Positions 36,049-51,437 of a stretch of DNA of 53,917 bases are shown piece by piece (position 1 is the stretch's first letter; every line of letters starts with the position of its first letter). A program made the translations under genes and the position numbers. The stretch spans positions 1 through 53,917 of the forward strand of contig MHZX01000091.1 of assembly GCA_001828935.1 (NCBI GenBank), read 5' to 3'. The notes below the pieces were generated by a model. That model did not search any database. It was not told the origin of the DNA and saw nothing but the letters and a program-made list of their open reading frames with translations. Origin of the DNA: Rhodocyclales bacterium RIFCSPLOWO2_02_FULL_63_24 (GTDB lineage Bacteria; Pseudomonadota; Gammaproteobacteria; Burkholderiales; Rhodocyclaceae).

Positions 36049-37969
36049 AGTCCGTTTTGCCGCGGCGCAAGGCACGCAGGTGAAAGCGGGCCGGGTCGAC
36101 CGCCCTGACCAGCTCGCGTTCCATCGGCAATGGATCGCCTTCCAGCTGGCTGGCGAGCAGTTCCGCCGCCAGCGGCGCCCAGACCATGCCGCGCGCGGAA
36201 AGGCCCAGCAGCGCGTGCAGCCCGCTCAGGCGCGGCAGATTGTCCAGCGTCGGCGAGTTGCCGGCAGGGGCGGCGACCTCGGGCAGGGTGCCGACCAGCG
36301 GCAGCCGATCAGGGGCCGCCGTGCGCAGGCCGACACGGCCATCGAGCCGCGCCGCATCAATTCCCTGTGCGGCGCCTGGCAGCAGTTCATCGAGCCGCCG
36401 CAGGTTGCCGACGTGGTCCGTCGGGCGCATCCGCAGATCGGCATCGCCGCTGTCGAAGCTGGCGCCAACGCAGACGGTGCCGGACTGCGGCGGCGTAATG
36501 TAGCCCGAACGGCAAACGATATGACGCAGGGGCGGGCCGCTGCGTTCCAGGGCTTGGTCCGGCAGATAGCTGATCTGGCCGCGGATCGGCGTCAGGGGTA
36601 GCGCCTGGCTCAGCAAGCGGTTGGCGGCATGGGCGTTGGCCAGGACCACATGCGGCGCAGTCGCCAGCGGCTTGCCGGCGCTGTCGAGGGCCTGCCAGCC
36701 AGCGGGGGTTTGCCGCAGCGCGGCGACCTCGATCCCGAAATGCGGCTCGACGCGCTCGCCGCCCGCTGCCAGCAAGGCGGCGCAGAGGCTGCCGGGGCTG
36801 ACCCAGCCGCCGTCGGGAAACCACCAGCCGCCATGCGCGACTTCGCGGCCGAGCAGGGTTGTGGCGGCATCTCGTTCAAGAAACGCGGCGAAGTCGGGAG
36901 GTAGCCTGAGTTGCTCCACCGTGGCGCGCTGCAATGCTTCGTGGGTCGCGTCGCGCGCGATCTGCACTACGCCGCAGGGCGACCAGGACACGGCGGCAAG
37001 CTCGGCCAGGCGGCGCAGCGCATACAGATAGCAGGCGCGCGACAGGCGCGCTGCCAGCGCGTCGTCACTGGCCAGATGCGGCAGCAGGATGCCGGCCGGG
37101 TTGCCCGAGGCCTCCTGGGCCGGGGCGGCATGGCGTTCGAAGAGCTGGACCTGCCAGCCGCGGTTCGCCAGTCGTTCGCTGATCGCAGTGCCAGCCAGTC
37201 CGCCACCGATGACGATGGCACGGCGCCGTTCGGGCGTCGCCACGTCAACAGTCGGCGCTGGCGGTGCGGCGTTTGCCAGACGGCCGGTCAGCATTTCGCG
37301 CTTCGCGGCAAAGCCGGGGCGACGTTCCAGTTGCCAGCCGCCTTGTTCCAGCCCACGGCGCACCGCACCCGCGACGCTCCAGGTCGCCAAGCTTGCCTGG
37401 CTCTTGCACATCCGGGTGATTGTCGCGAGCAGTGTCGGTGACCATATGTCGGGATTCTTCGACGGCGCAAAGCCGTCAAGAAACACCGCATCGACCTTGG
37501 CGGCACACTGCGGTAGCAATGCCTGCGCATCGCCCAGCAGCAGCGTCAGGGTGATCCGGCCATGGTCGAAATGCAGACGGTGCCAGCCAGGGGTGAGCGG
37601 CGGCCACTGCCGCAGCAGTTGGTGTGCCAGTTCCGCCAGTTCCGGGTAAGCCGCCAGCTGGCTGGCCAGGTCGTCGTGGCGGAAAGGATGTTTTTCGATC
37701 GAGACGAAGTGCAGCCGGCCGCTTGCCGGCGATGCGCGCCAGGCCTGCCAGGCGGCCAGGAAATTCAGGCCGAGGCCAAAGCCGGTTTCAAGGATGACGA
37801 AGCTGCCGGCAGTTTCCCAGCGCGCGGGCAGGTCGTTGCCGCCGAGGAAGACATGACGGGCCTGGTCCAGCCCGCCGTGCGCCGAGTGATAGACGTCGTC
37901 GTAGCTGGCCGAATACGGCGTGCCATCGCCGGCTACCGCCCGTTCGGCGGGAACCAGCGGCGCCTGCAT
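36044..37969 (-). CDS. mnmC: Bifunctional tRNA 5-methylaminomethyl-2-thiouridine enzyme MnmC
   Basis: A protein of 641 residues. The N-terminal methyltransferase part has FVILETGFGLGLNFLAAW for SAM and DAVFLDGFAPSKNPDIW as the family signature. The C-terminal FAD-dependent part starts IVIGGGLAGTAISERLANRGWQVQLFERH (about residue 255). The two domains finish the mnm5s2U34 modification in tRNA wobble positions. ATG 37969 is the last base of the lysS stop (TAATG), so it is translationally coupled to lysS. A dispersed repeat copy at 37250 lies between the two domains. Confidence 0.93.
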   Translation of the reverse strand: MQAPLVPAERAVAGDGTPYSASYDDVYHSAHGGLDQARHVFLGGNDLPARWETAGSFVILETGFGLGLNFLAAWQAWRASPASGRLHFVSIEKHPFRHDDLASQLAAYPELAELAHQLLRQWPPLTPGWHRLHFDHGRITLTLLLGDAQALLPQCAAKVDAVFLDGFAPSKNPDIWSPTLLATITRMCKSQASLATWSVAGAVRRGLEQGGWQLERRPGFAAKREMLTGRLANAAPPAPTVDVATPERRRAIVIGGGLAGTAISERLANRGWQVQLFERHAAPAQEASGNPAGILLPHLASDDALAARLSRACYLYALRRLAELAAVSWSPCGVVQIARDATHEALQRATVEQLRLPPDFAAFLERDAATTLLGREVAHGGWWFPDGGWVSPGSLCAALLAAGGERVEPHFGIEVAALRQTPAGWQALDSAGKPLATAPHVVLANAHAANRLLSQALPLTPIRGQISYLPDQALERSGPPLRHIVCRSGYITPPQSGTVCVGASFDSGDADLRMRPTDHVGNLRRLDELLPGAAQGIDAARLDGRVGLRTAAPDRLPLVGTLPEVAAPAGNSPTLDNLPRLSGLHALLGLSARGMVWAPLAAELLASQLEGDPLPMERELVRAVDPARFHLRALRRGKTDL

Positions 37970-39483
37970 TATTCCGGACGCATCTGCGGGAAGAGGATCA
38001 CGTCGCGGATCGAGTTCGAGTTGGTCAGCAACATGACCAGGCGGTCGATGCCGATGCCGCAACCACCGGTCGGCGGCAGGCCGTATTCCAGCGCCCGGAT
38101 GTAGTCGGCGTCGTAGTACATGGCCTCCTCGTCGCCGGCTTCCTTGGCCTTGGCCTGCTGCATGAAGCGCGCCGCCTGGTCCTCGGGATCGTTGAGCTCA
38201 GAGAAGCCGTTGGCGATTTCGCGGCCGACGATGAACAGCTCGAAGCGCTCGGTGATGTCCGGGTTTTCATTGCTCGCCCGCGCCAGCGGCGAGACTTCGG
38301 CCGGATAGTCGATGATGTAGGTCGGGTCCCACAGCTCGGCTTCGGTGGTTTCCTCGAACAGCGCCAATTGAAGTGTTCCCAATCCGGCGCGTGCCATGTG
38401 CGGCGATTTCATGTCGACCTTGAGGTCCTTGAGTTTTTGCCGCAGCCAGTCTATGTCGTTGAGTTGCTCGAAGCTGTAGCCGGGGTGGTACTGGTGAATC
38501 GCGCCGACGATGGTCAGTCGGGCGAAGGGCTTGGAAAGATCGAGCGTGCGGCCCTGATACTCGAATACTTCGGTGCCCAGCGCCTCGCGCGCCGAGTGGC
38601 GCAACAGGCCCTCGGTGAAGTCCATCAGGCGGCGGTAATCCGTATAGGCCTCGTAGAACTCCATCATGGTGAATTCGGGGTTGTGGCGCGGGCTGAGGCC
38701 TTCGTTGCGGAAATTGCGGTTGACCTCGAACACCTTCTCGAAACCGCCGACCACCAGACGCTTCAGGTACAGCTCGGGCGCGATGCGCAGGAACAGTTCC
38801 ATGTCGAGCGCATTGTGGTGGGTGGTGAAGGGCTTGGCCGCGGCGCCGCCCGGAATGGGATGCATCATCGGCGTTTCGACTTCGAGGAAGCCGTGATGCA
38901 TCATGTAATTGCGGATCGATTGGATCATCCGGCTGCGGGCAACGAAAGTGAAGCGCGTCTGCTCGTTGGTGATCAGGTCGAGATAGCGGGCGCGGTACTT
39001 CTGCTCGACGTCGGTGAGGCCGTGGAACTTTTCGGGCAACGGGCGCAGCGACTTGGTCAGCAGGCGGATGCTGGTGCAGTGCACGGTCAGCTCGCCGGTC
39101 TTGGTCTTGAACAGCGTACCTTCGCAGCCGACGATGTCGCCCAGGTCCCAGCCCTTGAATTCCTTGTGCGCTTCCTCGCCAGTGCCGTCGTTGCTGACGA
39201 AGACCTGGATGCGGCCGGAAACGTCCTGGATGCTGGCGAAGCTGGCCTTGCCCATGACGCGCTTCAACATGATGCGGCCGGCAACCTTGACCTCGATCGG
39301 CGTGGCTTCGAGTTCTTCGCGCGTCTTGGCGCTGTAGAGTTCGTCGAGTCGGCCGGCCAGGTTTTCGCGCGAGAAATCGTTGGGGAAAGCCTTGCCGGTG
39401 GCGCGCCAGGCCGCGAGCTTTTCGCGGCGCTCGGCAATCAGGCGGTTTTCGTCGGCGGGTGTGGTTTGCGTGGTGTCGGTCAT
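37969..39483 (-). CDS. lysS: Lysine-tRNA ligase, class II
   Basis: A protein of 504 residues. OB-fold anticodon domain (about 60-170) followed by class II motifs: motif 1 around [21 protein letters not shown], motif 2 [22 protein letters not shown], and motif 3 [27 protein letters not shown]. It charges tRNA-Lys. ATG 39483 (MTDTTQTT) is 8 nt after the stop of the PIN-toxin gene on the same strand, so lysS may be part of the toxin-antitoxin transcript. In related bacteria lysS usually directly follows prfB, here 2.6 kb upstream. Confidence 0.96.
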   Translation of the reverse strand: MTDTTQTTPADENRLIAERREKLAAWRATGKAFPNDFSRENLAGRLDELYSAKTREELEATPIEVKVAGRIMLKRVMGKASFASIQDVSGRIQVFVSNDGTGEEAHKEFKGWDLGDIVGCEGTLFKTKTGELTVHCTSIRLLTKSLRPLPEKFHGLTDVEQKYRARYLDLITNEQTRFTFVARSRMIQSIRNYMMHHGFLEVETPMMHPIPGGAAAKPFTTHHNALDMELFLRIAPELYLKRLVVGGFEKVFEVNRNFRNEGLSPRHNPEFTMMEFYEAYTDYRRLMDFTEGLLRHSAREALGTEVFEYQGRTLDLSKPFARLTIVGAIHQYHPGYSFEQLNDIDWLRQKLKDLKVDMKSPHMARAGLGTLQLALFEETTEAELWDPTYIIDYPAEVSPLARASNENPDITERFELFIVGREIANGFSELNDPEDQAARFMQQAKAKEAGDEEAMYYDADYIRALEYGLPPTGGCGIGIDRLVMLLTNSNSIRDVILFPQMRPE

Positions 39484-39491
39484 GATGGTCT

Positions 39492-39923
39492 TTAGAAGAA
39501 ACGTTGAACGGCAAGGCCGAGCGCCTCGGCGGCATCGGCCTGGATCTTGTCGGCGGTAGCGAAGTGGGTCGCGCCGCAACTGCGCGCGGCGGCCAGGTGC
39601 ATCGCGTCCAGCGCGCGCAGGGGCACGTCCGGCAGGATGTCGATCAGGTCGCGGGCGGACGCGTAGTCGCCAAAGGGCATGGGGTGGATTCTCCAGGCGC
39701 CGCTACGCACATGGCTGTCAAACTCGGCCAACGCGCGCTGTTCGAGCCGGCTGTCGATCTGCCCGCCGCGTCGGCGGCGTCCCAGCAGGCAGCGGAACTC
39801 GACCAGGGTCAGCGCAGCGGTGACCGGCGTTCCCTGGCCGTCGGCCCATTCCAGCACACGTAGCGACTGGGGCTCGCGCACGTAGCACTTGGCCAGCGCG
39901 CTGGTGTCGATGTAGGCGCTCAA
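39492..39923 (-). CDS. PIN-domain (VapC-like) ribonuclease toxin
   Basis: A protein of 143 residues starting [16 protein letters not shown], the first Asp of the PIN catalytic set; further acidic residues sit in [11 protein letters not shown] (Glu), [12 protein letters not shown] (Asp) and [11 protein letters not shown] (Asp). PIN toxins cleave RNA, often tRNA. The TTG start at 39923 overlaps the antitoxin stop by 4 nt, indicating coupled translation. Its stop lies 8 nt before lysS. Confidence 0.87.
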   Translation of the reverse strand: MSAYIDTSALAKCYVREPQSLRVLEWADGQGTPVTAALTLVEFRCLLGRRRRGGQIDSRLEQRALAEFDSHVRSGAWRIHPMPFGDYASARDLIDILPDVPLRALDAMHLAAARSCGATHFATADKIQADAAEALGLAVQRFF

Positions 39924-40150
39924 GCCCGGTCTTCCCGGTCTTCGGCGAGCAGGGCTTCGCTGGGGATGGCCTGCATCGGCTGGTTTTCGAGGAAGCCGCG
40001 CAGATCGCGAAAATGCGGACGCGGCGCAATCGGCAGGATGCGCGCCACCGGCTCGCCGCGACGGGTGACGATGACTTCGTCGTCGTCGGCGAAAAGCTGG
40101 TCCGGGTGGGAAAGCCCCTCGCGTGCCTCGCGGATAGTGATGGTTTTCAT
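39920..40150 (-). CDS. Phd/YefM-family antitoxin
   Basis: A protein of 76 residues starting MKTITIREAREGLSHPDQLFADDDEVIVTRRGEPVARIL, the usual Phd/YefM DNA-binding domain; the C-terminal tail (LRGFLENQPMQ...) should wrap the toxin. ATG 40150 is chosen over an upstream start at 40171 because homology begins there. A pair of palindromes at 40164-40192 forms its likely operator. Confidence 0.88.
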   Translation of the reverse strand: MKTITIREAREGLSHPDQLFADDDEVIVTRRGEPVARILPIAPRPHFRDLRGFLENQPMQAIPSEALLAEDREDRA

Positions 40151-40163
40151 CGTGAAGCCTGCT

Positions 40164-40192
40164 TGTGTCACAACGGCCGGTATTGTGACACA
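40164..40192. promoter_or_regulatory. Operator of the Phd/PIN toxin-antitoxin pair
   Basis: TGTGTCACAA and its exact complement TTGTGACACA are separated by 9 bp. Each half is itself a palindrome (TGTGTCACA, TGTGACACA) with centres 20 bp apart, about two helical turns. It lies 13 bp upstream of the antitoxin start, the usual place for antitoxin autorepression. Confidence 0.75.
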
Positions 40193-40269
40193 TTTCGAGC
40201 TTTATGATCGCAGGCTTGCCGCGACTTCAGCATTCTCGAACTGCGCTTCGTCGTCCCGAAGGCCTTGCT

Positions 40270-42123
40270 TCAGGGCTTGCGGCCGGCGGTTTCCTGGAGC
40301 CAGTCCAGCGCCTGGCACTTCATCCAGGTTTCGCGACTCGCCACGCGATAGCGCCAGGCTTGGTCGTCGCCGCCGTGCGTGAGCATTCCTGGCGTGAGCG
40401 GGGGCGTTTTGGGGCGTGCGGCAACCAAGGTCTTGAGCACCTTGGGCAGGCGTTTCGCAGCATGGGCGAGTGCCGTCACCGCGTCGCCGCGCCGATCGAG
40501 CAGGTACATCGCCAGCACGCGGCCATACAGGATGCCGGCCAGATCGTCGCCCGGAAAGCGGTCGCAGACCGCCAGGGCATCGGCGGGGCGTCCGGCTTCG
40601 CAATAGGCATGCACCAGGCGTTCGCGCTGGCCGCCGTTGTCGTCGGGATTGAGCGTGAGCACCAGCCATTCGAGCAAGGGCAGTTCCTCTTGCGAGTAGC
40701 GCGCCATATCGATCTTTTGCATCAACAGCCGCAGCGCGGGCCGGTTCTCACTCCAGCCCCACTCCAGCATGAGCCCTTCCGCCCGGTTGTCGGCCAGCAC
40801 TCGGCGCAGCAGGGTCAGGGCATGGTCGAACAGGCTGTCTTCCATCCGGTCGAGACGGTCCTCGGCGTCTTCGGGAAACAGACTGTCTCCCAGGATGCCG
40901 ACCAAGTCTTCGATCACCGCGAAGCTCTGCCACGCGAGCGGATGGCTGCCCAGCCAGCCCAGCCAGCGGGCGTCGCTCCAGGGATTGCGCTCCTCGGCAT
41001 CGCCCCAGTACATATCGTCCCAATCCTGCTCGACGGCGGCGAGTCCAGGCAATGCTTGCAGCGGGCCGGCGGCGGTGTCCTGCGGTGAAAGTCGGTACTG
41101 GCAGGACGGCGCCGGCAGGTTTTCGATCATGCTTTCGAGTACGTCGAGGTCTTCCGGCGTGGCTTCGGCGTCCCAATCTTCGACGTGCTCGGCAAGCATC
41201 GCGCGCAGCACCTCCGGGTCGCGCGCCACGTCCTCCATCATGTCGACGATAGGTTCGCCAGCGTAGCCGAGCTTGACCAGCCGCTTGGCCCAGAAGGCGG
41301 CCCGCGTCCGGGCTTCGTCGTAGCGGTCCTGGTTGGCCAGGAGGACAAGTTCGAGATGGGCGAGCGAAGGATTGTCCGGGTCGAGCCGCTGCGCTTCCTT
41401 GAACACGTCCCAGGCTGGCGCGTGCTCGCCGCTGTCGGCGTGCAGCGTCGCCCGGCGCTGCCAGGCGACGGCGCGCAGCTGCTTGTCCTGCGTCCGCATG
41501 AAGCGCTCGACCAAGGCCAGCCGTTCATCGGCGCGCCCGGCATCGAGATAGAGGTCGCACAATGTGTCGAAGCCGTGTTCGTGGCGTGAGTCCAGCTTGT
41601 TGTCGGGCGCCAGCAGCGCTTCGAGCAGAAGCGTGGCGGGCTCGATGCGGTCATCGGCTTGCCACTCGGATGCCACATGCGCCACTTCCTCGGGATCGAG
41701 TTGCCGGAACGGCAAATTTCCGAAGTCCGCTACGGGCACGGTTTCGAGGACATAGCACAGGACGGTGAATCCGCTACCGGGGAAGGGCGAGGTCCCTTCC
41801 GACTGCGCGCAGCACTGCTTGTATTTCCTGCCGGAGCCACAGGGGCAGGGCGCGTTGCGCTCGGGCTTCGGCAGGATCAGCCGCTTCCAGCCCAGGTCGG
41901 GCCGCGGCGTGTGGTTCCATATCTCGCGAAACAGCGCCAAGCCGATCGACCGTTCGGCCCCGGCCGGCATGCGGGCGGCAAAGCCCGGGACTTGTCGCGG
42001 CATTTCGGCAAGAAAGCTTTCGAAGGCATTCTTGAAGTCGGTGCCGGCAAGCGCTTCATGCACGCCCATGCGCAACAGGGCGTCGAGGTCGGTGGTTTCT
42101 GGATGCTCAGTGTCGGCAATCAT
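40270..42123 (-). CDS. SEC-C motif protein with TPR-like repeats
   Basis: A protein of 617 residues. Near residue 91 is a SEC-C zinc motif, NAPCPCGSGRKYKQCC. The rest is helical, and TPR-like stretches are seen (for example AVAWQRRATLHADSGEHAPAWDVFKEAQRLDPDNPSLA near 220, and GQRERLVHAYCEAGRPADALAVCDRFPGDD near 510). SEC-C is a small metal-binding motif found in SecA and many unrelated proteins. Function is unknown. It lies between prfB and the toxin-antitoxin pair, all on the minus strand, 20 bp after prfB. Confidence 0.75.
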   Translation of the reverse strand: MIADTEHPETTDLDALLRMGVHEALAGTDFKNAFESFLAEMPRQVPGFAARMPAGAERSIGLALFREIWNHTPRPDLGWKRLILPKPERNAPCPCGSGRKYKQCCAQSEGTSPFPGSGFTVLCYVLETVPVADFGNLPFRQLDPEEVAHVASEWQADDRIEPATLLLEALLAPDNKLDSRHEHGFDTLCDLYLDAGRADERLALVERFMRTQDKQLRAVAWQRRATLHADSGEHAPAWDVFKEAQRLDPDNPSLAHLELVLLANQDRYDEARTRAAFWAKRLVKLGYAGEPIVDMMEDVARDPEVLRAMLAEHVEDWDAEATPEDLDVLESMIENLPAPSCQYRLSPQDTAAGPLQALPGLAAVEQDWDDMYWGDAEERNPWSDARWLGWLGSHPLAWQSFAVIEDLVGILGDSLFPEDAEDRLDRMEDSLFDHALTLLRRVLADNRAEGLMLEWGWSENRPALRLLMQKIDMARYSQEELPLLEWLVLTLNPDDNGGQRERLVHAYCEAGRPADALAVCDRFPGDDLAGILYGRVLAMYLLDRRGDAVTALAHAAKRLPKVLKTLVAARPKTPPLTPGMLTHGGDDQAWRYRVASRETWMKCQALDWLQETAGRKP

Positions 42124-42143
42124 CGCGGGTCGAGGAAGAGCTT

Positions 42144-43248
42144 CTATACGCCCTGCTTCAGGCTGGCTTCGATGAAGGCATCGAGATCGCCGTCGAGCAC
42201 CTTCTGCGTGGCGGAAATCTCGACGTTGGTGCGCAAATCCTTGATGCGCGAATTGTCCAGCACGTAGCTGCGGATCTGGTGGCCCCAGCCGACATCGGTC
42301 TTGCCGGCTTCGAGCTTGTCGGCCTCAGCCTGGCGCTTGCGCAGTTCGAGTTCGTAGAGCCGCGACTTCAGCATGGCCATCGCCTCGGCGCGGTTGCGGT
42401 GCTGCGAGCGGTCGCTCTGGCATTGCACGACGATGCCGGTCGGGACGTGGGTGATGCGGATCGCCGAGTCGGTCTTGTTGATGTGCTGACCGCCGGCGCC
42501 GGAGGCACGGAAGGTATCGGTGCGCAGGTCGGCGGGATTTATCTCGACCTCGATCGAGTCGTCGATCTCGGGATACACGTAGAGGCTGGCGAAGCTGGTA
42601 TGACGGCCGCCCGAGGAATCGAAGGGCGATTTGCGCACCAGTCGGTGCACGCCGGTTTCGGTGCGCAGGAAGCCGTAGGCATAGTCGCCCTCGACCTTGA
42701 TCGAGGCGCTGCGGATGCCGGCTACGTCGCCGTCGGTCTGTTCCAGCAGTTCGGTCTTGAAGCCCTTGCGCTCGCAGTACTTCAAATATTGGCGCAGCAG
42801 CATCGAGGCCCAGTCGCAGGCTTCGGTACCGCCGGCGCCGGCCTGGATGTCGATGAAGCAGTTGTTGGGGTCGGCCGGATTGTTGAACATGCGGCGGAAT
42901 TCGAGGTCGGCAACCAGTTTTTCAGTTGCGTCGAGATCGCTTTCGACGGCCGCCATCGTCTCTTCGTCGTCTTCGTCCCGCGCGAGCTCGAACAGTTCGC
43001 GGGCTTCGGCAAGGCCACTACTGACGCCGGACAGCGTGCCGACCACGGCCTCCAGCGTTTTCTTCTCGCGGCCCAGGGTCTGGGCGCGCTCGGCGTCGTC
43101 CCAGAGTTTCGGGTCTTCGAGGACCTGGTTCAGTTCGGCGAGTTTTTCCGCTTTTCCGTCGTAGTCAAAGATACCTCCGCAGTTGCTCGCCACGACCGGA
43201 AAGGTCGGCGATACGGTTGGCGACGGCGTTGATGCGTTCGGCTTCCAT
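42144..43248 (-). CDS. prfB: Peptide chain release factor 2, with programmed +1 frameshift
   Basis: Translation starts at ATG 43248 ([16 protein letters not shown]), reaches an in-frame TGA at 43167-43165 after 27 residues, and continues in the +1 frame from GAC 43166 for 340 more, about 367 in all. The shift site is TATCTTTGAC preceded by GGAGG, the classic prfB arrangement. The [15 protein letters not shown] block holds the catalytic GGQ, and the SPF-type codon-recognition region lies at [16 protein letters not shown]2 recognises UGA and UAA, so the in-frame UGA makes its own level self-regulating. It heads a minus-strand run toward lysS. Confidence 0.96.
43164..43178 (-). promoter_or_regulatory. 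prfB programmed frameshift site
   Basis: On the minus strand GGAGG-TAT-CTT-TGA-C: a Shine-Dalgarno-like GGAGG at the usual distance, the slippery CTT, and the UGA that RF2 itself reads. This is the conserved recoding signal of prfB. Confidence 0.95.
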
Positions 43249-43383
43249 GACTGTTCCTGCTTGGGGGCGAAAACATGGAATTATACGCGCTGCGCACTCC
43301 GGCTTAAGCGTTGCCGGAAGCGCAAAATACCCGGCGAGAGGCGATGTGATAGCCTCGATATTTTCCATTTCCGTACTGCTGCC

Positions 43384-44124
43384 ATGTCCGAAATGATTTT
43401 CTACGAGCGGGTCGTTGCGCTCAACGACAAAGTCCATGCCAAGCTGAAGGTTCGCCCTCCGGCCAGCTTCGCCTATGCTGCCCGGACCAATTCGGTGCCG
43501 CTGCTGGCCAGCGAGTTCTTCGACTGCGCGCGCGAATACCCGATCGTCTTCATCCGCACCGATGCCGGTCACATCCCGGCAGCCTTGCTCGGCCTGCGCG
43601 ACAGTGAAAACCTCTTTGTGGACCGGGCGGGCAAGTGGGACGCCCGCTATGTGCCGGCTTTCGTGCGGCGCTATCCCTTCGTTCCCGGCAAGGGCGCGGA
43701 GGGGGAGTTGCTGGTCTGCATCGACGAAGCCTCGCAGTGCTTCGACACCAAGGAAGGCGAGGCCCTGTTTGTCGAAGGCAAGCCGGCTGCGCAACTCGAA
43801 CACGCGATGAAGTTTCTCACCGAGTTCCATCAGGCCGCCACCGCGACCGAGCTCTTGGGGCGCCGCTTGCAGGACCTTGGCCTCCTGCGCCAGGCGGATT
43901 CGGTGGCCCAGCTCAAGGACGGCAGCCAGTTTCGCCTTAACGGCTTGCACGTGGTGGACGAGGGCAAGTTGCGCGATCTGGAGCGCGATGCGGTGCATGA
44001 ACTGTTCGTCAACGGAACCCTGCCGCTGGTTTATGCCCATCTCATGTCGCTGGGAAACCTGGGGCAGTTGGTCGACCGCCTGAGTCGTCGCGGCGGCGTC
44101 GACAAGGTCAGCAGTCGGCGCTGA
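43384..44124 (+). CDS. SapC-family protein
   Basis: A protein of 246 residues resembling the SapC family (PF07277): FAYAARTNSVPLLASEFFDCAREYPIVFIR near residues 29-58, PAALLGLRDSENLFVD near 65-80, YVPAFVRRYPFV near 90-102 and EFHQAATATELLGRRL near 145. SapC was named in Campylobacter as part of the S-layer transport operon; function of the widespread bacterial homologues is unproven. The gene is alone here, without sapDEF-like transporter genes. Confidence 0.75.
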   Translation: MSEMIFYERVVALNDKVHAKLKVRPPASFAYAARTNSVPLLASEFFDCAREYPIVFIRTDAGHIPAALLGLRDSENLFVDRAGKWDARYVPAFVRRYPFVPGKGAEGELLVCIDEASQCFDTKEGEALFVEGKPAAQLEHAMKFLTEFHQAATATELLGRRLQDLGLLRQADSVAQLKDGSQFRLNGLHVVDEGKLRDLERDAVHELFVNGTLPLVYAHLMSLGNLGQLVDRLSRRGGVDKVSSRR

Positions 44125-46687
<2,563 letters not shown>

Positions 46688-46691
<4 letters not shown>

Positions 46692-46981
46692 CAAAACCTG
46701 CCTATCTCGTGGTGGATGCGCGCTCCAGCGATCCGCAGCGCATGGCGGAATACCGCCGTCTGTCGCAGATCGCCGTCGATGCCTACGGCGGCCGCTTCCT
46801 GGTGCGCGGTGCGCCCTATGAGACGCTGGAAGGCAGTTGGCAGCCGCAGCGCGTGGTGGTGGTCGAGTTTCCCAGCATGGAAATCGCCAGAAAGTTTTAC
46901 GATTCGCCGGAATACCTTGCTGCACGCGCCGCGCGAGCCGGTGTATCGGACTTCGACATGCTGCTGGTCGAAGGCTATTGA
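46688..46981 (+). CDS. DUF1330 family protein
   Basis: A protein of 97 residues with the DUF1330 dimeric alpha-beta barrel signature: [37 protein letters not shown], and [20 protein letters not shown]. The family has no established function. ATGA overlap with kdsA. Confidence 0.88.
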
Positions 46982-47002
46982 ATCAACCGAAAGACCTAAG
47001 TC

Positions 47003-48459
<1,457 letters not shown>

Positions 48460-48479
48460 GCTGCACCGCCCGCGCCGCG

Positions 48480-48806
48480 ATGAATTGGCCGACGCTGGTG
48501 CTGGTCGCCCTGATCGCCCTGCTGCAGTATCCATTGTGGCTGGGCAAGGGCGGCTGGCTCCGCGTCTGGGACTATGAGCGCCAGTTGCAGGCGCAGCGCG
48601 AGGTCAATCAGAAGCTGGAACAGCGCAATGCCGGTCTTGATGCCGAAGTGCGTGACCTGAAGTCGGGTTTCGAGGCCATCGAAGAGCGTGCCCGTTACGA
48701 ACTGGGCATGATCAAGGACGGCGAGATCTTCGTCCAGGTGCCGCAGAAGATGCTGCTGGCGCCCTCGTCGGCGCCCGCGGCGAAGCCCGCAGTAACTCCG
48801 CCCTGA
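48480..48806 (+). CDS. ftsB: Cell division protein FtsB
   Basis: A protein of 108 residues: one membrane helix (about residues 5-20), a coiled coil ([26 protein letters not shown]), then the family end [20 protein letters not shown], and an Ala/Pro tail. FtsB joins FtsL and FtsQ in the divisome. Position after eno is the normal one. Confidence 0.92.
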   Translation: MNWPTLVLVALIALLQYPLWLGKGGWLRVWDYERQLQAQREVNQKLEQRNAGLDAEVRDLKSGFEAIEERARYELGMIKDGEIFVQVPQKMLLAPSSAPAAKPAVTPP

Positions 48807-48807
48807 C

Positions 48808-49332
48808 TCAGTTTTCCTGTTTCAGCGCAGTTCGGTAGCGCAAGGCATTCGCCACGTAGCCCTGCGCGGCCAATTGCAGGCGCGCGACTTCCTCGTCGCT
48901 CAGCTGGCGCACCACTTTTCCCGGCGAACCCATCACCAGCGAACGCTCGGGTATCACCTTGCCCTCGGGGATCAGCGAGTTGGCGCCGATGATGCAATGG
49001 CGGCCGATCACCGCCTGGTTGAGAATCACCGACTTGATACCGATCAGCGAACCCTCGCCGATGGTGCAGCCATGCAGCATCACCAGGTGGCCGATGGTGA
49101 CGTTGGCGCCCACGCTGAGCGGCACGCCGGCATCGACGTGCAGCACCGAGCCGTCCTGGATGTTGCTGTTGGCGCCGATGCTGATGGTGTCGTTGTCGCC
49201 GCGCAGGACGGCATTCCACCAGATGCTGGCATTGTCGCCGAGACGCACGTCGCCGATGATGGTTGCATTGGGGGCGACCCAGGCATCGCGCCCGAGGACG
49301 GGATGGCGCTCGCCGAGGCTGTAGATGGCCAT
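48808..49332 (-). CDS. Gamma-carbonic-anhydrase-like hexapeptide-repeat protein
   Basis: A protein of 174 residues, a left-handed beta-helix with repeats ATIIGDV, IQDGSVLHVDAG, VTIGHLVMLHGCTIGEGSLIGI. Histidines in VLHVD and IGHLVMLHG are the zinc ligands of gamma-carbonic anhydrases; it resembles YrdA/PaaY-type proteins, for which activity is not always shown. Its stop is 1 bp after the ftsB stop, convergent. Confidence 0.87.
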   Translation of the reverse strand: MAIYSLGERHPVLGRDAWVAPNATIIGDVRLGDNASIWWNAVLRGDNDTISIGANSNIQDGSVLHVDAGVPLSVGANVTIGHLVMLHGCTIGEGSLIGIKSVILNQAVIGRHCIIGANSLIPEGKVIPERSLVMGSPGKVVRQLSDEEVARLQLAAQGYVANALRYRTALKQEN

Positions 49333-49353
49333 GAGGACTCCTCTCGCCGAAGT

Positions 49354-51219
<1,866 letters not shown>

Positions 51220-51374
51220 GGCGTACCTGCGTGGAGCAGGGAATTTCGAGGGAAAGGCGGGCCGGAAATGCGTAAAGCGGCCGGAGAACCGCGCATTATC
51301 CCAGAGTTCGGCCCAAAAAGCCCGTGTTTATTCGCCCGTGACCGAGTTGTGCGCGAATCGAGGGAGTCGCTTCA

Positions 51375-51404
51375 TTGACATCTACCCAAATAAATGCGTA
51401 CGAT
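51375..51404 (+). promoter_or_regulatory. Promoter of ccdAB
   Basis: TTGACA at 51375-51380 and TACGAT at 51399-51404 are 18 bp apart. The ccdA start is 34 bp after the -10 element. The -35 is perfect consensus; the -10 matches at four positions. Confidence 0.65.
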
Positions 51405-51412
51405 TATGCGTA
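51394..51412. promoter_or_regulatory. Direct repeat over the ccdAB promoter, candidate operator
   Basis: ATGCGTA-CGATT-ATGCGTA, 7-bp repeats 12 bp apart, overlapping the -10 element. The position suits autorepression by the CcdA-CcdB complex. Confidence 0.55.
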
Positions 51413-51437
51413 TTACCCCATCGCAGGAGACGCTCGA

